The notes under the pieces were generated by a model. That model had not been told where the DNA came from. It ran no database searches and saw only the letters and a program-made list of their open reading frames with translations. From Kitasatospora cineracea (GTDB lineage: Bacteria > Actinomycetota > Actinomycetes > Streptomycetales > Streptomycetaceae): 64,000 bases of DNA. Both the position numbers and the translations under genes were made by a program. The DNA is taken from contig NZ_RJVJ01000001.1 in NCBI RefSeq assembly GCF_003751605.1, positions 2,294,001-2,358,000 of the forward strand. The letters run 5' to 3'. The first letter of the stretch is position 1, and every line of letters starts with the position of its first letter. This document shows positions 17,233-27,086 of this stretch, one piece after another.

Positions 17233-17264
17233 AAGTCGACGCCTCCCTGGGCTTCCGGTGCTGC

Positions 17265-18001
17265 TCACGCGTCCTTGCGGCGCAGGGTGCGCAGTCCGAC
17301 GAGGACTGCCGCTGCCGTCCAGGCGGCCATCAGGAGCAGGCCGGTGGTGTGGCCGTAGTGGGTGCCCGGGGCGTCGTCGAGGCGCAGGGCGTACTGGCCG
17401 GCCCGGTCCGGGAGGAACTGGGCGGCTTCCCGGATGCCGGGGATGCCGGCCAGGACGGTGGTGCCGAGGAAGACGGCGGGCGGGAGCAGGCCGAGTGCCG
17501 CGGTCTGGTTGCGCAGCGCGGTGGTGAGCGCCAGGCACAGGACGAGCAGCAGCGGGTGGTAGAGGACTCCCGCGGCCAGTGCCCGGGCGGTGCCGGGGAC
17601 GGTCGGGTCCAGGCCCACCGTGCCGATGGTGGCGGCCAGTTGGGCGCCGACGGTGGCCAGGCCGACGGCCAGGCCCAGGCCCGCGCCGAGCAGGAGCTTG
17701 GCGCGGTAGAACCGGAGCCGGTCCGGGACGGCGGCGAGCGAGGTGGCCAGCGTCCCGGAGGCGTACTCCTGGCCGATCAGCAGGACGCCCAGGCAGGCGA
17801 CCGCGACCTGGCCGAAGTTCAGCCCGTAGAACAGGCCCTCCATCGGGTCGTCCCGCAGCGAGTGGTCCGAGTGCCCGTACGCGGCCTGAACGGCCGTGGT
17901 GATCCCGGCGCTGAGGGCCACCGCGAGCAGCGGGGACGCCCACAGCGGGCGCAGGGTGGCGAACTTCGCCCACTCGGCGCGCAGCGGGCGGGTGCGGGCG
18001 C

Positions 18002-18005
<4 letters not shown>
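17265..18005 (-). CDS. ABC transporter permease (ABC-2 type)
   Basis: A 246-aa protein with about six membrane helices (e.g. ASPLLAVALSAGITTAVQAA, FGQVAVACLGVLLIGQEYAS). EYASGTLATSLAAVPDRLRF fits the (E)Y..GT...L....R motif of ABC-2 permeases such as CcmB/YhfC-like exporters. ATG 18005 overlaps the stop of the ATPase gene (ATGA), so the pair is co-translated. With the ATPase it should form a dimeric exporter. A divergent histidine kinase and response regulator lie next door, an arrangement common for antibiotic- or lipid-stress exporters. The substrate is unknown. Confidence 0.86.
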
Positions 18006-18910
<905 letters not shown>

Positions 18911-18990
18911 GGCAACTCCCTTCGTCCGGCTGCTGGTTCGAGTCAACCGCCCGGACCGGTCCCGCCGGATCCCGCCCGCGAGTGGCCCGC

Positions 18991-19008
18991 CTCCCTCCCG
19001 GGAGGGAG
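18991..19008. promoter_or_regulatory. 18-bp perfect palindrome between exporter and two-component genes
   Basis: CTCCCTCCCGGGAGGGAG lies in the 132-bp spacer between the divergent ABC ATPase and histidine kinase genes, about 35 bp before the kinase start. It could be the response-regulator site or a hairpin in the kinase leader. Confidence 0.45.
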
Positions 19009-19042
19009 CCGGGCAGGTGGGAGGGTGCGCAAGGATGGCCGG

Positions 19043-20188
19043 ATGGCCGCCCTGTTCGCTCCGTTGCTGCGTCCCGTGACGTACACCCGCTGGCTGCACC
19101 TGATGATCGGCACGGTGTTCGCCGGGGTGGTGCTGCTGGTGTACCCGGGGACGGAGGGGGTGTCGACGGGGCGCGCGGTGCTGTGGGGGGTGGTGCTGGA
19201 CGTGCCGCTGCTGTGCCTGGCGGCGCTGGTGCCGGGGATGCGGCGCGGGGAAGGGGTGCAGGCGCGGCTGCTGCTGGGGCCCGCGCGGGAGGAGGAGATC
19301 GGGGTCGCGCCGTCGGCGGGCTGGGCGGACCGGGGGCGGACGGCGTGCTGGCTGGTGGCCCGGGTCGGGCTGGGGGTGGCGGTCGGGGCGGTGACGGTGG
19401 CGGCGGTCCGGGCGGTGGTGCACGCGCCGCTGCTGGCGCTGCCGGCCGTCCCCGGCCTGCTCTGGCTGACGGTGCTCGCCGGGAGGCTCCAACTCGCGCT
19501 CGCCGTGAGCCTGTTGGGGCCGTCGCGGGCGGAGCGGCTGGCGGCCGCCGAGGCCCGGGCGGAGCGGCTGCTGGAACGCAACCGGCTGGCCCGGGAGCTG
19601 CACGACTCGATCGGGCACGCCCTGACGGTGACGGTGGTGCAGGCGGGCGCGGCCCGCGAGGTGGCCGATCCGGTGTTCCGGGAACGGGCGTTGGAGGCGA
19701 TCGAGACCACCGGGCGGCGGGCCCTGGACGACCTGGAACGGATGCTGGTGCTGCTGCGCGAGAGCCCGGACGCGACCGCCGCCGAGCGGCCCGGCCTGGA
19801 CCGCGTCGGCGAACTGTTCACCGCCGCCCGGTCGGCCGGCAGCCCCGTCGACGCCGAACTCGACGTCCGCGCCGCCGAGTTGCCCGGCGTGCTGTCCCGG
19901 GAGGCGTACCGGATCGTCCAGGAGGGCGTCACCAACGCGCTGCGGCACGCCCCGGGCGCACCGATCCGGGTCCGCGGCGCCGTCAGCGGTGGGGTGCTGG
20001 AGCTGTCCTGCCGCAACGGCCTTGCGGCGAAGGGAAGTTCGCACCGCGGCGGCGGCAAGGGTCTGCGCGGGGTGCGGGAGCGGGCGGTGCTGCTCGGCGG
20101 CGACTGCGAGGCCGGCCCCGACGGGACGGCCGCGGACGGGGCGGCCTGGCTGCTGCGGGTGCGGCTGCCGCTACGGTTGGGCCGGTGA
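19043..20188 (+). CDS. Sensor histidine kinase (HisKA_3 / NarL-family type)
   Basis: A 381-aa membrane kinase. Residues 1-155 hold four or five helices (WLHLMIGTVFAGVVLLVYPG, LLALPAVPGLLWLTVLAGRL). The phospho-accepting H-box is RNRLARELHDSIGHALT. The ATP domain has IVQEGVTNALRHAPGAP (N box) and GGGKGLRGVRERA (G box). No separate sensor domain is present, so the membrane part probably senses, as in DesK-like kinases. ATG 19043 follows AAGGA. It overlaps the response regulator by four bases (GTGA). The divergent ABC exporter is the likely target. Confidence 0.9.
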   Translation: MAALFAPLLRPVTYTRWLHLMIGTVFAGVVLLVYPGTEGVSTGRAVLWGVVLDVPLLCLAALVPGMRRGEGVQARLLLGPAREEEIGVAPSAGWADRGRTACWLVARVGLGVAVGAVTVAAVRAVVHAPLLALPAVPGLLWLTVLAGRLQLALAVSLLGPSRAERLAAAEARAERLLERNRLARELHDSIGHALTVTVVQAGAAREVADPVFRERALEAIETTGRRALDDLERMLVLLRESPDATAAERPGLDRVGELFTAARSAGSPVDAELDVRAAELPGVLSREAYRIVQEGVTNALRHAPGAPIRVRGAVSGGVLELSCRNGLAAKGSSHRGGGKGLRGVRERAVLLGGDCEAGPDGTAADGAAWLLRVRLPLRLGR

Positions 20189-20862
20189 CGGTGATCAAGG
20201 TGCTGCTGGTCGACGACGAGGAGCTGATCCGGTTCGGCCTGCGCGCCGTCCTGGACGCCCAACCCGACCTCGACGTGGTCGGCGAGGCCGCCGACGGCGC
20301 CGAGGCGCTCGGCCTGGTCCGCACGCTGCGTCCCGACGTGGTGCTGATGGACGTGCGGATGCCCGGCCTGGACGGCCTCGCCGCGACCCGGGCGATCCTG
20401 CGCGGCCCCGACCGCCCGCCGAAGATCCTGGTGGTCACCACCTTCGAGGCCGACGACTACGTGTACGAGGCGCTGCGCGCGGGCGCCGACGGCTTCCTGC
20501 TCAAGCGCTCCCGCCCGGCCGAGGTGGTGCAGGCGGTGCGCCTGGTCGCGGCGGGCGAGTCGCTGCTGTTCCCGGCCTCGATCCGCCGGCTGGCCGCCGC
20601 CCGGGCCGGACGGGACCCGGCGGACGGCGGCGCGGTGGCCCGGGCCGGACTGACCACCCGCGAGGGCGAGGTGCTGCGGCTGATGGCCCGCGGCCTGTCC
20701 AACGCCGAGGTTGGCGACCGGCTGCACCTGGGCGTGCAGACCGTCAAGACGCACGTCAGCAGCCTGCTCGGCAAACTCGGCGCCCGGGACCGCACCCAGG
20801 CCGTGATCGCCGCCTACGAGTCGGGCTTCGTCACCCCGGAGTCGGACTCCGGGCAGCCGTAG
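20185..20862 (+). CDS. NarL/FixJ-family response regulator
   Basis: A 225-aa protein. The receiver has the acidic pair D10-D11, phospho-acceptor D56 (VVLMDVRMPG), T in VVTTFEADDYV, and K in FLLKRSRPAEV. The C-terminal LuxR HTH is LTTREGEVLRLMARGLSNAE with VQTVKTHVSSLLGKL. GTG 20185 overlaps the kinase stop. It is the partner of that kinase and probably a transcription factor for the divergent exporter and itself. Its 3' end overlaps the tail of the convergent gene at 20814 by 49 bp. Confidence 0.93.
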   Translation: MTVIKVLLVDDEELIRFGLRAVLDAQPDLDVVGEAADGAEALGLVRTLRPDVVLMDVRMPGLDGLAATRAILRGPDRPPKILVVTTFEADDYVYEALRAGADGFLLKRSRPAEVVQAVRLVAAGESLLFPASIRRLAAARAGRDPADGGAVARAGLTTREGEVLRLMARGLSNAEVGDRLHLGVQTVKTHVSSLLGKLGARDRTQAVIAAYESGFVTPESDSGQP

Positions 20863-21203
20863 GACGGCGTGGCGGCCGTGCCCGAGCCCGAACCCCCGCC
20901 CGCGTCCCTGCCCGAGCCCGGGCACGGGCCGTGGCACGGCACCGGGCGCGGGTCGGGACGCGGCGTGGGGTCGGCGCACAGCAGGCGGTCCCCGAGCAGG
21001 TGGTCGCAGTCGCCCCGCTTGATGGCGTGGCGCAGATCGGCCCACTCGTCGGGGTCCACGACCAGCACCTTCCGCGGATCGGTGGCCCGGGCGATGGCCA
21101 CCCCGTGGCGGGAAGCCGCCAGCACCAGCCCGTCCAGGTCGTCGCTGACGGCGCGCCAGTCCAGCCCGGGAAGGCCGTGCGGGTAGTACTCCACCGGGTG
21201 CAT
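20814..21203 (-). CDS. Small hypothetical protein, third gene of small-protein operon
   Basis: A 129-aa protein. About residues 1-72 look folded (YYPHGLPGLDWRAVSDDL, VVDPDEWADLRHAIKRGD), and the rest is Pro/Gly/Ser/Cys-rich and likely disordered. ATG 21203 shares one base with the upstream stop (TGATG) and follows GGGGGAG. Its last 49 bp run antisense to the response-regulator end. The three genes 21741-20814 form one operon next to a Scr1/DUF397 regulator. Similar small proteins are common near such regulators in Streptomyces; their function is not known to me. Confidence 0.62.
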   Translation of the reverse strand: MHPVEYYPHGLPGLDWRAVSDDLDGLVLAASRHGVAIARATDPRKVLVVDPDEWADLRHAIKRGDCDHLLGDRLLCADPTPRPDPRPVPCHGPCPGSGRDAGGGSGSGTAATPSYGCPESDSGVTKPDS

Positions 21204-21532
21204 CACCGCGCTCCCCCTTCCGGACGCCGCGGGTCGATCTCGGTCCACAGGTGCTCCCACCGCTCGTTCCTGCCGTGCCCGAACCGGTCGCCCGCGCCGA
21301 GCACCCGGAGCACCGCCGCCGCCACGGCGGAGTCCGGGTGCTCCACCACCCGGGCGGTGATCCGGAACCCCCCGTCGCCGGTGCCCTCGACCAGCGGCTG
21401 ACGCCCGGTCAGCCGGTGCAGCGCGCCGCCGATCCAGCGGGCCCGCTCGCCGGCGTCCCCCGCCGGCGGGTCGGTCTGTGCTGACAACGCTTCTCCTTCC
21501 TCTCCTCGATCGGGTGAACCGGACGACGTCAT
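21203..21532 (-). CDS. Small hypothetical protein, second gene of small-protein operon
   Basis: A 109-aa protein. ATG 21532 overlaps the upstream stop (ATGA); a TTG at 21487 with a GGAGAA site is an alternative that would give 94 aa. After a polar N-terminus it reads ARWIGGALHRLTGRQPLVEG, FRITARVVEHPDSAVAAAVL and HLWTEIDPRRPEG, suggesting an alpha-beta fold. No known motif is seen. Coupling on both sides shows it is made with its neighbours. Confidence 0.6.
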   Translation of the reverse strand: MTSSGSPDRGEEGEALSAQTDPPAGDAGERARWIGGALHRLTGRQPLVEGTGDGGFRITARVVEHPDSAVAAAVLRVLGAGDRFGHGRNERWEHLWTEIDPRRPEGGAR

Positions 21533-21741
21533 CCGGTGCCGTCGCAGGCGTCCGGCACGGGAGCGAGGCCGTCCCGGTGGACGGGCACCTCCGTCCCGCC
21601 GCCGACCGGCCGCACCCACATCAACCCGCACCACTCGCCCATGTACCGGACGACCGCCCCGGACTTCCGGTCGAGCACCAACTCGCCCACGGCGGAAGGC
21701 CGGTACGGCCCGGCCGCCGGGGGTTCGTCCCCGCCGCTCAC
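21529..21741 (-). CDS. Small hypothetical protein, first gene of small-protein operon
   Basis: A 70-aa protein from GTG 21741, behind GGAG. The core LVLDRKSGAVVRYMGEWCGL, followed by MWVRPVGGGTEVPVHRDGL, resembles a family of short Streptomyces beta-rich proteins that lie next to Scr1/WhiJ-like regulators. It is divergent from the regulator gene at 21849, with a candidate operator between them. Function unknown; a role in the same regulatory circuit is inference. Confidence 0.62.
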   Translation of the reverse strand: MSGGDEPPAAGPYRPSAVGELVLDRKSGAVVRYMGEWCGLMWVRPVGGGTEVPVHRDGLAPVPDACDGTG

Positions 21742-21812
21742 TCTGCGCTCCGATCCTTCGGCGATGTGTCACCAGCATCGGCACCGGCGACTACGATCGG
21801 AAGCGGTTTCCA

Positions 21813-21834
21813 TTCAACATCTCGGCACGTTGAA
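21813..21834. promoter_or_regulatory. Candidate operator TTCAAC-N10-GTTGAA
   Basis: Perfect 6-bp arms (21813-21818, 21829-21834) with a 10-bp spacer lie 15 bp before the Scr1-family start and in front of the divergent small-protein operon. Position and symmetry suggest autoregulation by the HTH protein. Confidence 0.5.
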
Positions 21835-21848
21835 AAGAGGGAACGCCC

Positions 21849-22871
21849 GTGCGCATCAACGAACTTGACCCCTCGTCATCCCCGCTGGCAGCCTTCGGCT
21901 GGCAGATCCGCGAACGGCGGCGACGCGAGGGCCTCACCCAGGGCGAGCTGGGCCGGCTGGCGGGCTACACGGCGGCGTACGTGTCCCTGATCGAGAACGG
22001 GCGACGACGCCCACCTGTTGAATTCATCCGGGCCCTGGACCGGGCGCTGGGCGCGGCGGGGGCACTGGAGGGCGCGTGGTGGATGCTGGGCCACACCGCG
22101 TTCCGAGGAGGTTTTCCGGAGTACGTCGGCCTTGAGGCGGTGGCCCGCCGGATCCATGCGTGGGACATCGGACTTCCGCCGGGTATTGCCCAGACCGAGG
22201 AATACGCGCGTGCGCTGCAAGCCGGTTATGTGCAACGGGGATCGGTGACGCCCGAACGAGCCGAGGAGCGAATCGGCGTACTGATCGGCAGGCAGGCCCC
22301 GCTGCACCTGCCGGACCCGCCGGAGTTGTACATGGTGCTCGACGAGAGCTGCATCCGCACGGTGGTCGGATCGCCCGGAGTGACGGCACGCCAACTCGCT
22401 TGGCTGGCCGAGCTGTCCGCACGCCCCAACGTGGTTCTCCAGGTCATGCCGTTCGCCGGTGGAGCGAGGCGGCCTTTCACCCATCTGACCATTCTTCTGA
22501 CCATGCCTGACGGCGCATTGGTGGGATACACCGAGACACATCAACGCGGCTACGTCGAACACGAAAACGAAACCGTGATGGGTTGGATGCACGAGTATCA
22601 TCGCCTGCAGGTCGAAGCACTTTCCCCGGCTGACTCCCTCGCGCTGATCAGCAAGGCTCGGAAGGAACTCTGCACCATGCTCCCTGTTGACCAGGCCAAC
22701 GCCAGTTGGTTCAAGTCCAGTTACTCGGACGGTGCCGGCGCGTGCGTCGAGGTCAGCACCGTCCACGCGGAGTCCCACGGCGTGGTGCTGGTCCGTGACA
22801 GCAAGGACCCGGACGGCCCGTACCTGACCCTGCCGGCCGCCGCGTGGAGCGCCTTCGCGGACGCGGTCTGA
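21849..22871 (+). CDS. Scr1/WhiJ-type HTH regulator fused in frame to a DUF397 (BldB-like) domain
   Basis: A 340-aa protein. Residues 15-70 form an XRE HTH (EGLTQGELGRLAGYTAAYVS). Residues about 90-275 match the DUF5753/Scr1 domain (PPGIAQTEEYARAL, VVLQVMPFAGGA, ETVMGWMHEYHRL, ending SLALISKARKEL). Residues 284-340 are a complete DUF397 domain (ANASWFKSSYSDGAGACVEV, VVLVRDSKDPDGPYL). These two domains are normally separate adjacent genes. Here TGC stands where a TGA would have ended the first protein (after KEL). GTG 21849 follows AGAGGGA. Local G+C is lower than in its neighbours. Such pairs relate to WhiJ/BldB regulators of development or toxin-antitoxin-like systems. Confidence 0.85.
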   Translation: MRINELDPSSSPLAAFGWQIRERRRREGLTQGELGRLAGYTAAYVSLIENGRRRPPVEFIRALDRALGAAGALEGAWWMLGHTAFRGGFPEYVGLEAVARRIHAWDIGLPPGIAQTEEYARALQAGYVQRGSVTPERAEERIGVLIGRQAPLHLPDPPELYMVLDESCIRTVVGSPGVTARQLAWLAELSARPNVVLQVMPFAGGARRPFTHLTILLTMPDGALVGYTETHQRGYVEHENETVMGWMHEYHRLQVEALSPADSLALISKARKELCTMLPVDQANASWFKSSYSDGAGACVEVSTVHAESHGVVLVRDSKDPDGPYLTLPAAAWSAFADAV

Positions 22872-22890
22872 TCCGCCGGACGGCGAACGG

Positions 22891-22923
22891 CAGCAGCCCC
22901 CGGCGGTCCGCCGGGGGCTGCTG
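22891..22923. terminator. Bidirectional hairpin terminator
   Basis: CAGCAGCCCCCGGCGG (22891-22906) is the exact inverse of 22908-22923, so at least a 14-bp stem forms. It lies between the convergent Scr1-DUF397 and membrane-protein genes. Confidence 0.78.
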
Positions 22924-22936
22924 GTGTTCCGGGGGC

Positions 22937-23545
22937 CTACTGGTCGGTGGAGACTTCGGCCAGGTTGCTCAGCCAGGTCGGGACCTCGTACTCCTGGGCG
23001 CAGCTGCGGGCGGCTTCCTGGGTGACCGAGGCGGTCCGGCAGTCCAGGTAGTCGTGGTAGGCGAACTGGATGGTGAAGACGCCCAGCGAGACCACCAGGG
23101 CGAGGCCGCCGGTCAGCAGGGCGCCGAGCGCCGCCGGGACCTGGGGGCGGACGGGGCGCGGGGCGAACGGGTCGCTGACGGGTTCGGCGGGGGTGCGCAG
23201 GACGGCGACGGCGTACCAGACGGCGAGCAGGGACAGCGGGAAGGCCAGCCAGTAGAGGCCGAAGAGCACGGTGAGCAGCGCGGCGAAGCCCGACAGCAGG
23301 GCGTTGCGGGCGGTGCGCTGCGCCGGGTCGGCGGGGTCGGGCTTGGGCGGGGCGGGCTGCTGGGGGTCCTGGTCGGGGCGGTGGCCCCACGGCGGCGGCT
23401 GGGGCCGGTCCTCGTCGGGGGAGCCGTCCGGTCGCGGGCCGGAGGCGGGCGGCCGCGGGGTGCGGGGACGCCAGGGCTGGTCGGGCGCGCCGGGCGGAGG
23501 GGGCGCGAAGGGGTTGCGCTCGCCGCTGTCCTCGCCGCTGCTCAT
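22937..23545 (-). CDS. Proline-rich two-helix membrane protein
   Basis: A 202-aa protein. Residues 1-75 are Pro/Asp/Arg-rich and disordered (NPFAPPPPGAPDQPWRPRTP). Two hydrophobic segments follow (ALLSGFAALLTVLFGLYWLA and LGALLTGGLALVVSLGVFTI), in a DUF4190-like layout. The C-terminal part contains two cysteines (DCRTA, RSCAQEY) that may be disulphide-bonded outside the cell. ATG 23545. It is divergent from purN. No enzymatic role can be read. Confidence 0.7.
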   Translation of the reverse strand: MSSGEDSGERNPFAPPPPGAPDQPWRPRTPRPPASGPRPDGSPDEDRPQPPPWGHRPDQDPQQPAPPKPDPADPAQRTARNALLSGFAALLTVLFGLYWLAFPLSLLAVWYAVAVLRTPAEPVSDPFAPRPVRPQVPAALGALLTGGLALVVSLGVFTIQFAYHDYLDCRTASVTQEAARSCAQEYEVPTWLSNLAEVSTDQ

Positions 23546-23901
23546 GGTGTCCCGTTCCTGTCTCGTCGGGTGGCCGTCCGGGGGTGGGGGAGTGGACGGT
23601 CGGTCAATGATCCCCCAGCCGGTTCCCGGCCGTGCGGCACCCTGCCGGGTCGGTGCCGTGCCGGGTGGGAGATCCCCGTCTCAACTACGCGCGTAGCGTG
23701 GCCGTCCGGTTACGGGTGGCCTCCCACCAGCCGTTATCGTGGTGACGGTCGGCAGCTTCCCAAGGTTCCTCGGGCCACCGCAGCGCCGCGGCCGCCCGGC
23801 GACCCGCCGCCGTCGCTCCCGACCTGCCGCCGCCCGTAGTGGCCCCACCGACGGTGGACGTACCAGCGGGCGACAACCCCGACGTACGGAGAATCGCGCC
23901 C
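23546..23901. other. Divergent spacer and purN leader
   Basis: These 356 bp hold no convincing gene. CTACGCGCGTAG (23685-23696) is a perfect 12-bp palindrome. The following 200 bp are GC-rich and should contain the purN promoter and leader. An in-frame GTG at 23839 could extend PurN by 21 residues, but has no ribosome site. Confidence 0.4.
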
Positions 23902-24561
23902 GTGGCTGCCGCTGACGCCCAAGTGTTCCCGCCCCGTACCCCCGGACCGGCCCGGCTGGTGGTGCTGGTCTCCGGTTCCGGCACCAACCTCCAGGCGCTG
24001 ATCGACGCCGCCGCCGACCCCGCCTACGGGGCGCAGATCGTCGCGGTGGGCGCCGACCGCGACGGCATCGCGGGCATCGGGCGGGCCGAGAAGGCCGGGA
24101 TCCCGGTCTTCGTCCAGCGGATCAAGGACCACGCCGACCGGGCCGCCTGGGACGCCGCGCTGACCGCCGAGACCACCTCGTACGAACCGGACCTGGTGGT
24201 CACCGCCGGGTTCATGAAGATCCTCGGCCCCGCGTTCGTCGCCGCCTTCGCCGGGCGCACCGTCAACACCCACCCCGCGCTGCTGCCCGCCTTCCCGGGA
24301 GCGCACGGCGTCCCCGACGCGCTGGCGTACGGGGTCAAGGTCACCGGCTGCACCGTGCACCTGGTGGACGCCGGGGTGGACACCGGGCCGATCATCGCCC
24401 AGGGCGTGGTGGAGGTCGAGGACGCCGACCACGCCGACGGCGGCGAGGCGCTGCACGAGCGCATCAAGACTGTCGAGCGCAAGCTGCTCGTCGAGGTCGT
24501 GGGCCGGCTGGCCCGCGAAGGACACCGCATCGAAGACCGAAAGGTATGGATTCCGGCATGA
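23902..24561 (+). CDS. purN: Phosphoribosylglycinamide formyltransferase
   Basis: A 219-aa protein that transfers a formyl group from 10-formyl-THF to GAR in purine synthesis. [18 protein letters not shown] is the phosphate-binding N-terminus. [30 protein letters not shown] (catalytic N and H) and [14 protein letters not shown] (catalytic D) are all intact. GTG 23902 lies behind GGAG at a slightly long distance. It overlaps purH by four bases (ATGA). The formyl donor is made by FolD, coded nearby at 27879. Confidence 0.97.
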   Translation: MAAADAQVFPPRTPGPARLVVLVSGSGTNLQALIDAAADPAYGAQIVAVGADRDGIAGIGRAEKAGIPVFVQRIKDHADRAAWDAALTAETTSYEPDLVVTAGFMKILGPAFVAAFAGRTVNTHPALLPAFPGAHGVPDALAYGVKVTGCTVHLVDAGVDTGPIIAQGVVEVEDADHADGGEALHERIKTVERKLLVEVVGRLAREGHRIEDRKVWIPA

Positions 24562-26141
24562 GCGCCGCTTCCTCCGCCAGCAAGCCCGTCTCCGAGAACG
24601 TGCGCCCGATCCGGCGCGCGCTGATCAGCGTCTACGACAAGACCGGGCTGGAGGAGCTGGCCCAGGGCCTGCACGCCGCCGGGGTCGCCATCGTCTCCAC
24701 CGGCTCCACCGCCGGGAAGATCGCCGCCGCGGGCGTCCCGGTCACCGAGGTCTCCGAGCTGACCGGCTTCCCCGAGTGCCTCGACGGCCGGGTCAAGACC
24801 CTGCACCCGCGCGTGCACGCCGGTGTGCTGGCCGACCTGCGCCTGGAGTCGCACCGCGCGCAGCTCGCCGAGCTGGGCGTCGAGCCGTTCGACCTGGTCG
24901 TGGTGAACCTGTACCCGTTCACCGCCACCGTCGCCTCCGGCGCCACCCCCGACGAGTGCGTCGAGCAGATCGACATCGGCGGCCCGTCCATGGTCCGCGC
25001 CGCCGCGAAGAACCACCCCTCGGTGGCCGTCGTGGTCGACCCGGCCCGCTACGCGGACGTGCTGACCGCCGTGCAGGGCGGCGGCTTCGACCTGCTGACC
25101 CGCAAGCGCCTCGCGGCCGCCGCGTTCGCGCACACCGCCGCGTACGACGTCGCGGTCGCCTCCTGGTTCGAGGAGTCGGGCTACACCGAGTCGGAGGCCG
25201 CGTTCCCGACCTTCCTGGGCAGCACCTGGGAGCTCGGCAACGTCCTGCGCTACGGCGAGAACCCGCACCAGCAGGCCGCCCTGTACACCGACGGCACCGG
25301 CGGCCTGGCGGGCGCCGAGCAGCTGCAGGGCAAGGAGATGTCCTACAACAACTACGTGGACACCGACGCGGCCCGCCGCGCCGCGTACGACCACGAGGGC
25401 CCGGCCGTCGCCATCATCAAGCACGCCAACCCGTGCGGCATCGGCACCGGCGCGGACGTCGCCGAGGCGCACCGCAAGGCCCACGCCTGCGACCCGGTCT
25501 CCGCGTACGGCGGCGTGATCGCCGTCAACCGCCCGGTGAGCGTCGAGCTGGCCGAGCAGATCGCCCCGATCTTCACCGAGGTCGTCGTCGCTCCCGGCTA
25601 CGAGGACGGCGCCCTGGAGGTGCTGGCCAAGAAGAAGAACCTGCGGGTGCTGCGCGCCTCCGGGGCCCCCGCCGACGCGGTGGAGTCCCGCCGGATCTCC
25701 GGCGGCCTGCTGCTCCAGCAGGTCGACCGGGTCGACGCGGCCGGCGACGACCCGGCCACCTGGACGCTGGCCACCGGCGCGGCGCTGTCCGCCGACGAGC
25801 TCGCCGAGCTGTCCTTCGCCTGGCGGGCCTGCCGGGCCGTCAAGTCCAACGCCATCCTGCTCGCCAAGGACGGCGCCTCGGTCGGCGTCGGCATGGGCCA
25901 GGTCAACCGGGTCGACTCCTGCAAGCTCGCCGTCGAGCGGGCCGGCGAGCGCGCGAGCGGCGCCTACGCCGCCTCGGACGCGTTCTTCCCGTTCGCCGAC
26001 GGCCTGGAGATCCTGCTCGCCGCGGGCGTCAAGGCCGTGGTGCAGCCCGGCGGTTCGATCCGCGACGAAGAGGTCGTCGCCGCCGCCGAGAAGGCCGGCG
26101 TCACCATGTACCTCACCGGCACCCGGCACTTCTTCCACTGA
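24558..26141 (+). CDS. purH: Bifunctional AICAR formyltransferase / IMP cyclohydrolase
   Basis: A 527-aa protein that performs the last two steps of IMP synthesis. The N-terminal MGS-like cyclohydrolase domain has [30 protein letters not shown] and [15 protein letters not shown]. The C-terminal formyltransferase domain has [25 protein letters not shown] and [14 protein letters not shown] 24558 overlaps the purN stop; ATG 24546 is possible but lacks spacing for a ribosome site. The transcript ends at a strong hairpin 30 bp downstream. Confidence 0.97.
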   Translation: MSAASSASKPVSENVRPIRRALISVYDKTGLEELAQGLHAAGVAIVSTGSTAGKIAAAGVPVTEVSELTGFPECLDGRVKTLHPRVHAGVLADLRLESHRAQLAELGVEPFDLVVVNLYPFTATVASGATPDECVEQIDIGGPSMVRAAAKNHPSVAVVVDPARYADVLTAVQGGGFDLLTRKRLAAAAFAHTAAYDVAVASWFEESGYTESEAAFPTFLGSTWELGNVLRYGENPHQQAALYTDGTGGLAGAEQLQGKEMSYNNYVDTDAARRAAYDHEGPAVAIIKHANPCGIGTGADVAEAHRKAHACDPVSAYGGVIAVNRPVSVELAEQIAPIFTEVVVAPGYEDGALEVLAKKKNLRVLRASGAPADAVESRRISGGLLLQQVDRVDAAGDDPATWTLATGAALSADELAELSFAWRACRAVKSNAILLAKDGASVGVGMGQVNRVDSCKLAVERAGERASGAYAASDAFFPFADGLEILLAAGVKAVVQPGGSIRDEEVVAAAEKAGVTMYLTGTRHFFH

Positions 26142-26170
26142 CCCGGCGCGCCGGGTCCGGCGCCGGGAAC

Positions 26171-26212
26171 GCCCGAGGGCCCCGTACTCCGCGGAGTACG
26201 GGGCCCTCGGGC
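26171..26212. terminator. Strong bidirectional terminator after purH
   Basis: A perfect 20-bp inverted repeat (26171-26190 with 26193-26212) around GC lies between convergent purH and the RDD gene. Confidence 0.88.
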
Positions 26213-26226
26213 TGCGCGGGGGCGGG

Positions 26227-26955
26227 TTACTTCTTGACCACCAGGGTGCCGGCGGCCCGGTCGTGCCAGCCCTGCAGCTTGCCCGAGTTGTCGAAGAACG
26301 GCGACACCCAGACCAGGATCATGCCGATGCCGCAGGCCAGGTAGCCCACCCACGGGATGATGTAGCGGACGAAGCCGGCGCCCAGGCCCGGGTGCTGGCC
26401 GTTGTTCTCGCGGACCACGCGCAGGCCCAGCGCCATCTTGCCGACGGTCGCGCCCGCCAGGCTGATCAGCAGCCACTCGTAGAGCAGGCTGAACACCGCG
26501 ATCACCGCGAACATGGTGAAGAACGCGGCCACCGCGCTGGTGCTCGCGTTCGACACGCAGGTGTTGTAGTCGGAGCTGGTGTAGTCGCACTCGTTGGCCT
26601 TGTTCGCCAGGCCGACCGCGCCGGCCATGCCCGCCGCCATGGCGATGCCGATGACCACGCCGGTCACCAAGGTGTCCAGCAGCCGGGCCAGGAAGCGCTG
26701 GCCCATGGTGGCGACCTGCACGGTGCCCAGGTGTGCGATGTTGATGTAGCCGTTGTTGGCCTGGATCGTGCCGGCCGGCTGCGGGTAGCCGTAGCCGGGC
26801 TGCGGCGGGACCTGCTGCGCGTAGCCGTACGGCTGCTGCGGGGGCTGCTGCGGGTAGCCGTAGCCGGGCTGCTGCGGGGGCTGCTGCGGGTAGCCGTAGC
26901 CGGGCGGCGGGGGCTGCTGGCCGTACGGGTTGTTCGGGTCGGGCGGGTAACTCAT
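26227..26955 (-). CDS. RDD-family membrane protein with PQGY-rich N-terminus
   Basis: A 242-aa protein. The first 65 residues are repeats built on [12 protein letters not shown] and are disordered. The RDD domain starts at [20 protein letters not shown], with helix [20 protein letters not shown], then [20 protein letters not shown] and [20 protein letters not shown]. Two cysteines (NECDY, NTCVS) lie in an outside loop. ATG 26955 follows GGAGG. RDD proteins are membrane proteins of mostly unknown role, some linked to ion transport. It is divergent from no known partner; the DUF2752 gene lies upstream on the same strand. Confidence 0.87.
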   Translation of the reverse strand: MSYPPDPNNPYGQQPPPPGYGYPQQPPQQPGYGYPQQPPQQPYGYAQQVPPQPGYGYPQPAGTIQANNGYINIAHLGTVQVATMGQRFLARLLDTLVTGVVIGIAMAAGMAGAVGLANKANECDYTSSDYNTCVSNASTSAVAAFFTMFAVIAVFSLLYEWLLISLAGATVGKMALGLRVVRENNGQHPGLGAGFVRYIIPWVGYLACGIGMILVWVSPFFDNSGKLQGWHDRAAGTLVVKK

Positions 26956-27086
26956 CGGTGCCTCCGGGCAGGAAGGGGTGTGGACGGAAAAACCTGGGGA
27001 CGGGCGGGCAGAGACGCCGACCGCGGGGCAGAGTAGCGGACCATCCGGACAGGACACAGGGCAACAGCCATCGACCGACCGCCCGT

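Noticed and set aside
23546..23901. Riboswitch in the purN leader
   Set aside because: No conserved purine, PRPP or other known riboswitch core is recognised; only GC-rich possible pairing and a 12-bp palindrome.
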